A stretch of DNA of 64,000 nucleotides from Streptomyces sp. TBY4 (GCF_024213195.1 NZ_JANAVF010000017.1:115761-179760), one strand, 5' to 3'. Shown: positions 53,920 to 62,434, counted from the first letter of the stretch. Translations and numbers: made by a program. Notes: a model not told the origin generated them from the sequence alone.

Positions 53920-55565
53920 GGCGGGTCTGTCTCCTTGTGATCGTTGGCTGATGCGGCTTTCCTCGGGGGCGGGGGAACGGGGCGGGCCCAGGTGTCGGGT
54001 ACTGGGGCGTGGGGGATGTAGTCGGGGCGGGCCAGTTCGCGCAGTCCACGCTGGTCGGCGGCTCGTAGTTCCGCGTCGGCTTCTTCGGCGGTGAGCGTGT
54101 TCAGCTGTTTGGGGACCTTGGCGGTGGTGACGGCCTCGAACCGCTTACGGCGTAGCTTCTCGGCGGCCTTGAGATCGGCCCGAAGGCGGCGGGCCGCACT
54201 GGTGCGGGCGGACTGGACGGCTGCGAACTGCTCGACGTCGGCGGTATCGGCGAGGAAGGCCCTGCCCAGGTGGCGTCCGCTGGCCGGGTCGAACACTTCG
54301 ATCTCTTCGTCGTGGTGCGGCAGCCGGCGCACGGTGACCGGGTCGCCCGCGCAGCCGACCATCCAGTCGGCGATGTAGTCGCGGCGCCGAAACCGAACGC
54401 CGCTGGTCGAGATCATCCGGATGCGGCCGTCGCCTTCCAGCCCGAAGCCGATCAGCGCTTCCCTGGGTACGTCGGTGATCGGGGTGGGGTCGGCCTGCCA
54501 TGACTGCAGGGGAGTGCGGCCTCCCAGGGCGGGGGAGAGGTGGGCGGTGTTCCACCAGTGCACCCACTCGAGCAGCTTGGTGATGAACGCGTCGAATGGC
54601 AACGCCGGGGCGTCCGGGTCTGCCAGCCGGCCACCCGGCAGGCGCTGACGGTGCCGGTAGCGGGGAAGGGTGACCAGGAACATCTTCTCGACAGAGTCGT
54701 TGAGCGCCTCGATGCTGCCCTTCAGATACGGCGTCCAGGCCGGAAGATCCACCACCGGCACCGCGAACGTCCCCAGCGCACCGGTCACCGCCTCACACAG
54801 GAACTCCTTGCCCCGGTCGATCCGCACCTGCCCCGGCAGTCCGCCCACCGGGCCGAACACCGCCTCGTCACGGACCAGAGCAACACGCAGCGCCGCGAGT
54901 ACACCGTCCCTGCTGGGAGCATGCGCGGTAACGGAAGCCCCGGTGATCACATTGTGTGCGCAGTCGATGAACCAGGTCACCCACGGAGTGACCAGTTCTC
55001 CTTCCAGGTCCACCTCGACGGCCAGGTGCTTGTGATCGCCCTCCCATGCCGCGTTGCGATGGGACGGCGGCCGCTTGCCGAACACGTCGTGGGCGCGCCT
55101 GGCCACTTCACCCGACCGGAGCCCGGCACGCTCCCCACGGGTCAGATCCCGCCGCAGTGCACGGTGCAGCGTCGACAAAGACGGAACCGACCCGGGACCC
55201 TGCCCCTCCGCGGCCCGCCGCGCCAACTCCTCGTGCAGACGCGAAGCGTTCCCGCCGTAGAAGGCCAGCAGACGCCGGACCTCCGCCGTCACCACGAACT
55301 GCGCCACTGCTTTGCGCTCCGCCCGGCCCTCACTGCGGGCCGCCGACAGCCACCGCCACACCGTCCGCTCACTGCGCCCCACCGACACCGCCACCAAACG
55401 CACGTGCTCGGCCGTCAGCTCACCCCGCCCGTCCAACTCCAACAACCGCGGCACCGCCGCGGCTCGCCCCAAGGCTGGCGAGAACACCCCGCCTCTTGCC
55501 TCTCGGGCCTCCTCCGCTTCCTCGTCACGCACTACACCGTCATCCCAGACCGAGGACTCCAACAA
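53916..55565 (-). CDS. tniA: TniA-type DDE transposase (Mu transposase C-terminal type)
   Basis: A 549-residue transposase with an N-terminal HTH (VRLVAVSVGRSERTVWRWLS), an integrase catalytic core with the DDE triad at Asp177 (WEGDHKHL), Asp250 (VRIDRGKEF) and Glu286 (YLKGSIEALND), and a Mu-type beta-barrel plus helical tail that contacts the ATPase. The start is uncertain: TTG 55565 or 55562, just after ATAGGGG, or GTG 55532. It is complete and appears functional. Confidence 0.9.
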   Translation of the reverse strand: MLESSVWDDGVVRDEEAEEAREARGGVFSPALGRAAAVPRLLELDGRGELTAEHVRLVAVSVGRSERTVWRWLSAARSEGRAERKAVAQFVVTAEVRRLLAFYGGNASRLHEELARRAAEGQGPGSVPSLSTLHRALRRDLTRGERAGLRSGEVARRAHDVFGKRPPSHRNAAWEGDHKHLAVEVDLEGELVTPWVTWFIDCAHNVITGASVTAHAPSRDGVLAALRVALVRDEAVFGPVGGLPGQVRIDRGKEFLCEAVTGALGTFAVPVVDLPAWTPYLKGSIEALNDSVEKMFLVTLPRYRHRQRLPGGRLADPDAPALPFDAFITKLLEWVHWWNTAHLSPALGGRTPLQSWQADPTPITDVPREALIGFGLEGDGRIRMISTSGVRFRRRDYIADWMVGCAGDPVTVRRLPHHDEEIEVFDPASGRHLGRAFLADTADVEQFAAVQSARTSAARRLRADLKAAEKLRRKRFEAVTTAKVPKQLNTLTAEEADAELRAADQRGLRELARPDYIPHAPVPDTWARPVPPPPRKAASANDHKETDPP

Positions 55566-55876
55566 CCCCTATATGCCGATAACAGGAAGATCCAGGTGTT
55601 CGCCCTGGAATAATGCCTTTCCTCTTGCAGCGTGTCGCCCGGTTGTCGCTGCAGCGGTCTCCGGATCCGAAGGCCTGGCTCGGCGCTCGACTGGGCCCCT
55701 ATCAGCGGGTCCTGTTCATGCCTGGCTCGGTGAGCTGCGCTTGGTCGAGCGGTCTTTGGCCCTGGTTCTGTTTCGTGATCCGCATCCCGGTCCGGTGCTC
55801 GCCGCCTTCTGTGAACGGATGCGTATTCGGCCCGAATCGCTCTCTCCCAGTGCTTGCGATAAGCGCTCTGGCGCTT
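55566..55876. other. Junction between transposon and the CBASS-like operon
   Basis: Holds the presumed right transposon end and a plus-strand frame (HAWLGELRLVERSLALVLFR, ending near 55900) that looks like a gene fragment of unknown origin. Confidence 0.35.
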
Positions 55877-56554
55877 CTACCGGGACCACCAAGATCTTCT
55901 GAGCGCGCGCAGGTGTTCCCGGACGGCAGCGATGTAGGCGGTCTCCAGCGTCTGCAGCGTGCTGAGGTCGATCTGCGCCGGCGGGATGTTCATGGCCGTG
56001 TCGCTCTCGATGGGAGACACTTCCCACGCTGCGCGCATGGCCGCTCCGGCCGTCTTACGCAGCTCCTGGACGAGCTCCGCGTAAGCAGCGCCCACTACTT
56101 CGGACTCGATCTTCGTCCACGCAAGGTGGTAGGAGAGGTTGCCCTGGATCTCCCGCAACGTCTCCGACAGCCGCACGCGTTCCTCGGCTGCGGCGTCGAA
56201 CCGGCGCCGCCTGATTGCGTAGGGCATCTCCTTGTAGGCGCTGTGGGCGGCGAAGGCCTCAGCGAAGGCGGTCCTGAGCCTGCTGATCTCCTCCTCCCGG
56301 CTCTTTCGCCGTGCCAGCCATATGTTGATGGCCGCCGTGAGCATGGCGGCGAGGAACACCCCGGACACCACGGCCGGCAACACCGAGGTGGCATCAGCCG
56401 TGGCAGGGGCTGCGGGGGGAGCTGAAGGAACCACGGTGGCCGTCGACACCACCGGAACTGGCAGGGAAGGGGCCGCAGGTGTCGCGGAAGGCACCGCAGC
56501 GGTCGCCGATCCTGAGGGAGTCGGCGGCGCAAGTGCCGTCTGCACGGACGTCAT
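55877..56554 (-). CDS. Single-span membrane protein, candidate CBASS effector
   Basis: A 225-residue protein; ATG 56554 has GGAGG 5 nt upstream. Residues 1-57 are an Ala/Pro/Ser/Thr-rich, probably external segment. One membrane helix spans about 58-80 (VVSGVFLAAMLTAAINIWLA). A basic ARRKSREEE stop and a long charged helical cytoplasmic region (about 85-225) follow. It is the last gene of an operon with a CD-NTase and an E2-like protein, 32 bp downstream. Transmembrane effectors are common in CBASS, but this protein matches none I know and could instead anchor or regulate the complex. Confidence 0.6.
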   Translation of the reverse strand: MTSVQTALAPPTPSGSATAAVPSATPAAPSLPVPVVSTATVVPSAPPAAPATADATSVLPAVVSGVFLAAMLTAAINIWLARRKSREEEISRLRTAFAEAFAAHSAYKEMPYAIRRRRFDAAAEERVRLSETLREIQGNLSYHLAWTKIESEVVGAAYAELVQELRKTAGAAMRAAWEVSPIESDTAMNIPPAQIDLSTLQTLETAYIAAVREHLRALRRSWWSR

Positions 56555-56586
56555 GACGACCTCCAAGCCGATACCGGGCACGCCGT

Positions 56587-57021
56587 TCACGTGCCGTGGG
56601 GAGCTTCCTGGCCGGGCCACTCGCCCGTGCCGCGCCACCATTGTTCACGCAGTAGATGGGCCACCACATGCCCCAACAAGGCCTCCGGCCCGTCTTTGCG
56701 GATCCAGCGCTGCTCAGGCGCATCGTACGGGTACCACATGCACAGAGCGCCATCGGAATAGCGGTGAGGCGACTTGGACGGCCCGTCGGTGTACACGTGC
56801 GGCACGTCGGGGGCCGCTGGGCCGAAAACGATCGAGACCGTCTGCTCGACGACGTCCGCGACCCGCAGCTGGACGGCCAGGGCGAAGCCACCGCGGAAGC
56901 GGCGCGGAGGCGGGATGACCCTGACCGCCTGGCCGCAGGCGGCCAGGCGGCGCTGGAAGGCGATGCGGGCCGCCGGCCTGGCGAACCAGGCCGGCGCACG
57001 CCAGGCAGGACGGCGTCTCAC
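56587..57021 (-). CDS. E2-like protein (type II-short CBASS Cap2-like)
   Basis: A 144-residue protein from GTG 57021, overlapping the CD-NTase stop by 4 bp (GTGA). The core HRYSDGALCMWYPYDAPEQR puts a Cys at residue 94 after a conserved His-containing turn, followed by ALLGHVVAHLLREQWWRGTG and EWPGQEAPHG. This is the pattern of bacterial E2-fold proteins in CBASS operons that lack E1 and JAB domains. Such E2 proteins attach the CD-NTase to a partner and so raise its activity. The N-terminal 40 residues are Arg/Ala-rich. Confidence 0.7.
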   Translation of the reverse strand: MRRRPAWRAPAWFARPAARIAFQRRLAACGQAVRVIPPPRRFRGGFALAVQLRVADVVEQTVSIVFGPAAPDVPHVYTDGPSKSPHRYSDGALCMWYPYDAPEQRWIRKDGPEALLGHVVAHLLREQWWRGTGEWPGQEAPHGT

Positions 57022-58040
57022 GCGTGATGCCCGGCGCCGTAAGCCCGGGTGGGCCGTACATCGGCCGCCGGCCCGCGCAGCCCCAGCGCCACCGTCGTGA
57101 CAGGGGCGTACTGCCGCAGCGCCGCGATCTTGCCCGCGAAGCTGTCGGACACAGGGGCCTGCACATACCGGTAGAACACCCCCGACAGTGCCGACAGCAC
57201 CGCCTCGCGGTCATCGTCGACCGCCAGAGCCTCAGCCACGCCGTCCGCCGCCCCGCGCAGCCGCCGGGCCGCAGTCTCGCGCCCCACCAGCAGCTTCACG
57301 TTCGGCGACACCCCCAGCGGGTCCTTGGTCGCCGTCCCGGCCTCCACCCGGGCCGCAGCCCTGTTCAGCACCGCGCTCAGCGCCTTCGCCACGCCCATCC
57401 CCGGCTCGATGAACTCCCACGCCCAGACCGTCAGGTTGTGCGAGGAGAAGCCCGGCTGGGAGTACTGCTTGTTCCACGCCTTCAGCAGGCGCACCACCCT
57501 GCGGCGGGTACGGCGCTGGGACTGCGTCCCGCCGGTGAAGAGCTCGACGTGCCCCTCCGGGTCGGACGCCTCCCACCGGTCGGTCTCCAGGTTCGGGATC
57601 CACAGCCCACCCCCCTCCTTCCGGGTGAGGGCCACGACCAGGTCCACCGTCGGGTCCTGGCCGTCGACGGGTTCCCCGAAGGTGATTTTCGGGCCGCGCT
57701 TGGAGGTGCCGCAGCGGGCCTTCGGGTACACCTCGCGCACCGCGGGGCCGAGCAGCGCGCACAGCTCGGTGGTGATCGCGGTCGGCGTCTCGCCGCCCCC
57801 GTCCGGCCCGAGCCGCGGATACACGCGCCGGTCCAGGACGACTCCGCCGTCACCGTCGCCGACCGGGTGGATGAAGGTGTGCTGGGGCAGCGAACCACTG
57901 CGGTAGGTCCGCAGGGCGCCCGTGAAGCCGATCGCGCTCGCGCTGACCAGGTCCAGCCGCGTACGTGCCTGCGCCAGCGGCTCAGGGTGAGCATCGATCT
58001 GGCTGCGGATGTCGCTGAGGATGTCCTCGGTGTATCCCAT
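57018..58040 (-). CDS. CD-NTase-type nucleotidyltransferase (CBASS cyclase)
   Basis: A 340-residue protein of the OAS/cGAS-like polymerase-beta fold. The active site GS pair is at residues 49-50 (YRSGSLPQHT), the first acids are Asp62 and Asp64 (VGDGDGGVVLD), and the third acid is Asp133 (PTVDLVVAL). RRVVRLLKAWNKQYSQPGFS and LTVWAWEF mark the helical half. Such enzymes make cyclic di- or trinucleotides when phage infects, which switch on an effector. Its product cannot be told from sequence. ATG 58040 is chosen because the conserved region begins there. A TGACGTCA element lies 85 bp upstream. Confidence 0.78.
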   Translation of the reverse strand: MGYTEDILSDIRSQIDAHPEPLAQARTRLDLVSASAIGFTGALRTYRSGSLPQHTFIHPVGDGDGGVVLDRRVYPRLGPDGGGETPTAITTELCALLGPAVREVYPKARCGTSKRGPKITFGEPVDGQDPTVDLVVALTRKEGGGLWIPNLETDRWEASDPEGHVELFTGGTQSQRRTRRRVVRLLKAWNKQYSQPGFSSHNLTVWAWEFIEPGMGVAKALSAVLNRAAARVEAGTATKDPLGVSPNVKLLVGRETAARRLRGAADGVAEALAVDDDREAVLSALSGVFYRYVQAPVSDSFAGKIAALRQYAPVTTVALGLRGPAADVRPTRAYGAGHHA

Positions 58041-58124
58041 GAAGATGTGTCCGTTCAGGTGAGGGGCGCTAAGCGCCGCACATCGCCCGGGACGTTCCCC
58101 GGGCGGAGCCGTCACTCGGCGGCT

Positions 58125-58146
58125 CACCCTCCTCTGACGTCACACC
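58125..58146 (-). promoter_or_regulatory. Shared 22-bp TGACGTCA element, copy 2 (upstream of CD-NTase gene)
   Basis: On the minus strand it reads TGACGTCAGAGGAGGGTG with GGTG before it. It matches copy 1 at 60221-60242 at 19 of 22 positions. It lies in the 148-bp gap between the peptidase and CD-NTase genes, which also contains small GC-rich hairpins (for example GGCGCT-A-AGCGCC). Confidence 0.7.
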
Positions 58147-58188
58147 GTCGAGATCGTCCGGGCTGCCCTCTCCCTCTCTGAGATCAGA

Positions 58189-59229
58189 TCAGGAACAGTC
58201 GCGGCAGACCGTGTTCGCACCCTCGAACCGGGACGGGGCCAGGACCATGAAGCACTCCTTGCAAGCACGGTCGCTCCGCCTCCTGGCGGCCGTGCAGCCA
58301 CAGTGCCCCTGCCCGCATGAAGGATCCCCGCACTCTGCACATCCCTGCTCGGTGATCTTGAACGACTCCCCGCACGTCTCGCACTCCCACCAGGAACCGA
58401 ACCGGGAGCTCCCGGTCCGTGGTCGCGGCGCTGTGAAGGCACGCCAGGCCACGTTGTCCTCGGCGAGCACCGCGATCAGATAGTCCTCGTCACACCAGGC
58501 CGCCTGCCCGTACAGCAGATCGCTCTGATGGCCGGACCGGTAGAGCACGAACGTCTTGTCGCGCTCCACCGTGGCGCGGGTCCCCAAGGCCGCAGCCAGG
58601 AGCGGGGTACCCGACTGGTCGGAGCCACGGGCCGGCGGAATCATGCCGTGAGCCGCAGCGAACAGCACATGGCCCGCGGCGTCGAACAGGACGACCGCGC
58701 CCCCACCGGCCAGGTACTGCGCCGCACGCACACAGCACGCTTCGCGTGAGGCCCGAGAGGCGCGGAACATGGCGACCACATCGTCGGCGCAGGGCCCGCG
58801 GCGGCGTACGTCCGCGCCAAACTGCGCATCCGGCACGAGGATGCGCGCGGCGAAGGCGTCACATGCGGCTTCCTCGAACGCTTCGGAGTCCTCCCAGTCG
58901 AACAGGAGCTGCCCCAGCTCGGGGTCGGTCTGCTGGAGATGGTGGCCCAGCTCGTGCAGGCCAGTGAATCCACGGCGCCGATGTGATCGGGCCGCCCCGA
59001 CCACCAGCGTGGGGGGATCGGTCTGCGACCGGTAGCTGCCGGCGACCGAGCACCGGCCACCGTCGTCCGACGCGGCCTCCAGCGACACTTGGACGTCCGT
59101 CCAGCGGCCCAGCTCGGTCAGCGGATCAGCGCGCAGCGCTTCAATGGCGCCGGGGTGCAGTCGCTCAAGAGCCGAGATCATCGCCTCCGCCTGGCGCGGA
59201 GCCTCCTGGTCGAACCGGCGCCGTGTCAT
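58189..59229 (-). CDS. ImmA/IrrE-type metallopeptidase with C-terminal zinc ribbons
   Basis: A 346-residue protein. The zinc-peptidase motif HELGHH is at residues 92-97 and the third ligand is probably in EEAACDAFAARIL near 120, as in ImmA/IrrE (COG2856). The last 60 residues carry many Cys (CETCGESF, GCAECGDPSCGQGHCGC, ACKECF, TVCRDC), forming zinc ribbons not typical of the family. ImmA/IrrE enzymes cut a partner repressor in response to a signal; CapP does this for CBASS operons. ATG 59229 overlaps the HTH gene stop by 4 bp (ATGA), so the HTH protein is the likely substrate. Confidence 0.85.
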   Translation of the reverse strand: MTRRRFDQEAPRQAEAMISALERLHPGAIEALRADPLTELGRWTDVQVSLEAASDDGGRCSVAGSYRSQTDPPTLVVGAARSHRRRGFTGLHELGHHLQQTDPELGQLLFDWEDSEAFEEAACDAFAARILVPDAQFGADVRRRGPCADDVVAMFRASRASREACCVRAAQYLAGGGAVVLFDAAGHVLFAAAHGMIPPARGSDQSGTPLLAAALGTRATVERDKTFVLYRSGHQSDLLYGQAAWCDEDYLIAVLAEDNVAWRAFTAPRPRTGSSRFGSWWECETCGESFKITEQGCAECGDPSCGQGHCGCTAARRRSDRACKECFMVLAPSRFEGANTVCRDCS

Positions 59230-60185
59230 GTGCCGCCCTTTGTAGTGTCTTCGCCGCCGAGGAACTGCTGTAGACGGGCGTCCCAGTCGGCCGCGCCACC
59301 GCCTGTTTCGCGAGCTGCCAGGGCGAAGGCGCCGTAGCTGCCCCAAAGACGTGCCTGGGCTTCGCTGATCTCCAGTTGCCGGGCGCGGCGTACCCATACC
59401 GAGCGCCACCGCGGGTGCTCCATGGCCTGGACGAGGTCGGCGGGCAGGGGGCGGACCGTCTGGGCGATCTGCTCTGCGCTCAGCCCGGTTGCCGAGGCGA
59501 TGGCACCGATCCGGTCGGCAGGCAGCGGGGCCTTGCCGCGAAGCAGTTTCATGACCTCGGGCTGCGGCATCTCCAAGGCAGAGCACAGCGTCCTCAAGTC
59601 CAACCGGTCGCCGAGCAGCGACGCCAAGGTCTCGGGAGGCCGTCCGCTCTCCTGAACCGGAAGACCGGGAGCATGTTGCAGATGCTCCAGATCATCAGCG
59701 AGGCCGGCTCGCGTCTCGGCGTCGGGTTCCAGGGCGGAACGGATCATCTGTCCCTGGCGTACCCCTGCCGCGGCCGGCGCCGACCGGCCCTGAGCCCGAG
59801 CCGCCGCACACCCCACGATGTCCTCGTCCCAGGCATCGACCACGCGCTCCAGCACGCGCATGGGGACACAGGAGAGCAGCCCTGCCCACACGGTGGCCTC
59901 GACGCCGAACGCGGTACGTGCCCCGTCGACCACCACGCTGGTCTCATCCTCACCGGGCGGGTCGATCGTGACAGGGACGGCGTTCACCTCACGGGCCTGC
60001 ACATCCAGGATCAGCACAAGCACGCTGACCTTGTCCCAGCGTGCCCGCCACACCTGACCAGCCTTGATCTCCGCCTGAGCCGGATCACCGAAGCGCTCTC
60101 TCAGCCCTGCCTCCGACAGAGCACGCGGCCCACGCATCTGCTGGGCCAGGTCCAGGAACCGCTGCGGCACTTTCGAGTCACTCAT
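59226..60185 (-). CDS. HTH protein with N-terminal PemK-like barrel, likely CapH-type repressor
   Basis: A 319-residue protein; ATG 60185 has GGGAGGA 4 nt upstream. Residues about 40-120 (GQVWRARWDKVSVLVLILDV and on) look like a MazF/PemK-type beta-barrel, which is inference. Residues about 195-245 (LDLRTLCSALEMPQPEVMKL, then PLPADRIGAIASATGLSAEQ) look like an XRE-type HTH. It is coupled to the peptidase gene downstream. In CapH-CapP pairs the HTH protein represses the CBASS operon until it is cut. The TGACGTCA element lies 35 bp before its start. Confidence 0.6.
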   Translation of the reverse strand: MSDSKVPQRFLDLAQQMRGPRALSEAGLRERFGDPAQAEIKAGQVWRARWDKVSVLVLILDVQAREVNAVPVTIDPPGEDETSVVVDGARTAFGVEATVWAGLLSCVPMRVLERVVDAWDEDIVGCAAARAQGRSAPAAAGVRQGQMIRSALEPDAETRAGLADDLEHLQHAPGLPVQESGRPPETLASLLGDRLDLRTLCSALEMPQPEVMKLLRGKAPLPADRIGAIASATGLSAEQIAQTVRPLPADLVQAMEHPRWRSVWVRRARQLEISEAQARLWGSYGAFALAARETGGGAADWDARLQQFLGGEDTTKGGT

Positions 60186-60220
60186 GGTGTCCTCCCGCAT
60201 CCATCGACTGAGCAGGCCTC

Positions 60221-60242
60221 CACCCTCGACTGACGTCATACC
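60221..60242 (-). promoter_or_regulatory. Shared 22-bp TGACGTCA element, copy 1 (upstream of HTH gene)
   Basis: On the minus strand it reads TGACGTCAGTCGAGGGTG with GGTA before it. Compared with copy 2 it differs at three of 22 positions, none in the TGACGTCA palindrome or GAGGGTG. Confidence 0.7.
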
Positions 60243-60269
60243 GGCCAGGACGTCCGGCCCAGGCTCCAC

Positions 60270-61328
60270 TCATCGTGCCTGCGCCGCTTCGCTGCACAGC
60301 CGGATCACCTCCGACCCCACCGAACGTACTTGGTCTCCGTCTCCGTTCCCGACGAGCTGCTGCAGTTTCTCCTTCAGACGTGTTCTGTGCTGATAGGCCT
60401 GGGTCCGGCCGCAGCCCAACAACGCCTGGAGCTCGCTCAGGCTCTCCAGATAAGTGACCATGCCCCGCTCCTGAGGGCTGAGCATGGCCACGATCTGTGC
60501 CGCGGCAGACGCCGCACCGGCCTCGTCGTCGCGAGCAAGCACGATCTCCTCCGGGGAGGCGTGCGTACTGACGGTGATCTGCGATCCCGCATCGTCGGGG
60601 AGCGGGAGGACTCTCGGATCCAGCGCCACAGGAAAGCGAGCGATGAACACCTCGACGAACTGCGCGACCTCCATCGATCCGGTGGCGGTTGACAAAACCG
60701 CACGGATCACAGCTTCCAGCGACTTCCTGTCAGCGAGAGGGGCACGACGCGTTTCACTGGTCCACTTCGGAATCTTGATGTTCGGCACGGCGTACGCGGC
60801 TTCGACGAGCAGGTCGGGGGGACCGGACCAGGGCTGCACCGTGGTGCCGGACAAGCGCCACCTACCGGCCCCCGCCTCGCCAGGCGGCACCACCTCGAAG
60901 GCACTGCAGTCCGTCAGCACCTCTTCCAGCGAGCGCCTGACCGAACCGAGCGCAGTCTTGCGTGCCTGGTCGATCAACCAGCGCCGGATCGACGTCCGCA
61001 GCAATCGTCCGACACTGCCATCGTCGGTGGCCAGAGCCAGGAGATTGGCGGTGACCGCCTGGAGGCGATCTGCCAGGAACTCACTCAGCAGATCCTCCTC
61101 ATCGGCCTGCTGCCAGCCGGCCAGCGGAGCTAGAACGGGAAAGCGCTGCACTTCCTGCCGCACCAGCGTCCCTGTCAGAGTCAGACACGCGGGGCCGAAA
61201 CACCCGAGTTCGTGCAGTTCGTCGAATACGGAAATAGCCGGTACCTCCCCTCGATGGGCGAACCGTACGCCAAGGAGCCCTTCCGGCACAGGAACTTGCC
61301 CATTCCAGCTCGCACCGCGACCGCACAC
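60270..61328 (-). CDS. Sigma-70-like factor, first gene of the operon
   Basis: A frame of 352 codons from GTG 61328. The N-terminal part (EEDLLSEFLADRLQAVTANL, then LLRTSIRRWLIDQARKTALG) resembles sigma region 2. The C-terminal part (LSPQERGMVTYLESLSELQA, then LLGCGRTQAYQHRTRLKEKL) resembles region 4 with an HTH. The middle of about 150 residues is unusual for a sigma factor. The true start is unclear: GTG 61328 and 61289 lack binding sites, while GTG 61163 would begin just before region 2. It may direct RNA polymerase to the promoters of this operon. Confidence 0.55.
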   Translation of the reverse strand: MCGRGASWNGQVPVPEGLLGVRFAHRGEVPAISVFDELHELGCFGPACLTLTGTLVRQEVQRFPVLAPLAGWQQADEEDLLSEFLADRLQAVTANLLALATDDGSVGRLLRTSIRRWLIDQARKTALGSVRRSLEEVLTDCSAFEVVPPGEAGAGRWRLSGTTVQPWSGPPDLLVEAAYAVPNIKIPKWTSETRRAPLADRKSLEAVIRAVLSTATGSMEVAQFVEVFIARFPVALDPRVLPLPDDAGSQITVSTHASPEEIVLARDDEAGAASAAAQIVAMLSPQERGMVTYLESLSELQALLGCGRTQAYQHRTRLKEKLQQLVGNGDGDQVRSVGSEVIRLCSEAAQAR

Positions 61329-62000
61329 CCGCTGAGGTGGCGACCGCGGTGTTCACCACTGCGTCCTGCACCCAGCTGCGCACCGTCCACATCCACGATC
61401 TGGGCCCGGGTGCCTCCGCCATCACGCTCCACGACAACGGGCTTCGCCAAGGCTGCATGACCCATCAGGTCCAGTTGTGGGCCCGTCCATTGCTGCTTGC
61501 GGCCCGCCGCGTCTGGGACATCGCCACCGGCACCAGGCGTCCCCTCTTCACCGACCCGCTGGGCAGCACCGGCCTGCCGTTCCCGACCACCTTCGCCGAA
61601 AGCTCCGCCCACCCCAACCACCCAGACCTGCGCCACGTAAGCGGAGAGCCTGCACAGCGCCGCGCCGGAAGCAGCAGCACAAGACCATTTGGCCGGCGTG
61701 CACCGTCCACTACGGACTGGCCTGGGCGATGAGTGAACCCGACCTGATGCGGCTCTTCCCGTACCCACCTCCCCACACCCGCAAGACCATCGCGAGGAGG
61801 AAGAAGGGGTGGCTGCCGCCGGACTACGGACTGCGCGAGCGACGTTCCAGCCGGACAGGGCGCTGCGGATCCTCAACTGCGCAGATTCATCGGTCTTCGA
61901 CATGCGACGAAGGCTTCTGAGATTCGGATGGGGGCCTGTTCTCCAGACTCGATCCAGGCTTCAGAATGAATCAAACTCTTGAGGCTGGCATGATCGGGTC
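61329..62000. other. Gene debris, no intact gene
   Basis: A plus-strand frame ending at 61920 contains KTIWPACTVHYGLAWAMSEP and DLMRLFPYPPPHTRKTIARR, which looks like a gene tail. A second frame from 61337 reads LRTVHIHDLGPGASAITLHD. Neither has a binding site or a recognised family. They are probably remnants of one lost gene. Confidence 0.4.
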
Positions 62001-62420
62001 ATGCTGCGTGTTGTTGAGTTCTTTGTGGCTCCGGATGATGGGGCGGTCGCTGGCGTGGGGCCGAGGCGTCGTGGTCATGGGTTTCCGGCGTTCGGGTGTG
62101 CGGATTTCTTTCCCGATGATGCGGTGGAGGACTGGGAGGTTCTCCTCGTCGGGGGTGTGGCATCGGACCCGCGTGTTGTGGTGCCGATGAGGAATGACGG
62201 TTTCATGGTGTTCGAGCTCCCCGGGAGACTGTGTTCGGCGCTGGCGGCGGCGAGTAGGAGCCGGCTTGTTGAGGTTGCGGCCGAGTGGGTCGAGCTTGCC
62301 GAGGCGAAGGACGGGGCGCCAGCAGAGGTGGCGGTTGAGATCCTCACAGAGGTGGCCGATCTGGCTCGTACCGCAGGAGATCTGGGCCAGCCCCTGTACT
62401 GCTGGTACTTCGCGCCTTGA
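62001..62420 (+). CDS. Hypothetical acidic protein, 139 residues
   Basis: From ATG 62001: MLRVVEFFVAPDDGAVAGVG and on, with FELPGRLCSALAAASRSRLV and a Trp/Tyr-rich end (QPLYCWYFAP). It is soluble and acidic and of the size of immunity proteins. It is followed 14 bp later by an ankyrin protein, another fold common among immunity proteins. No specific family is recognised. Confidence 0.55.
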   Translation: MLRVVEFFVAPDDGAVAGVGPRRRGHGFPAFGCADFFPDDAVEDWEVLLVGGVASDPRVVVPMRNDGFMVFELPGRLCSALAAASRSRLVEVAAEWVELAEAKDGAPAEVAVEILTEVADLARTAGDLGQPLYCWYFAP

Positions 62421-62434
62421 GCCGGGAGTCTGTG

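Larger units (their letters stand above)
51734..55600 (-). mobile_element. TniA/TniB (Mu/Tn7-type) transposon
   Basis: Three coupled genes (DDE transposase, AAA ATPase and a third protein) are flanked on the left by repeated TGTCAGT motifs. The right end is not certain: on the minus strand, TGTTATCGGCATATAGGGG just before the transposase start begins with TGT but is not a clear inverted copy of the left end. No target duplication was identified and no cargo genes are seen between the ends. Confidence 0.6.

Noticed and set aside
61181..61903. Minus-strand frame upstream of the sigma-like gene
   Set aside because: It overlaps the sigma-like frame at the 5' end, has shadow composition and shows no family motif.
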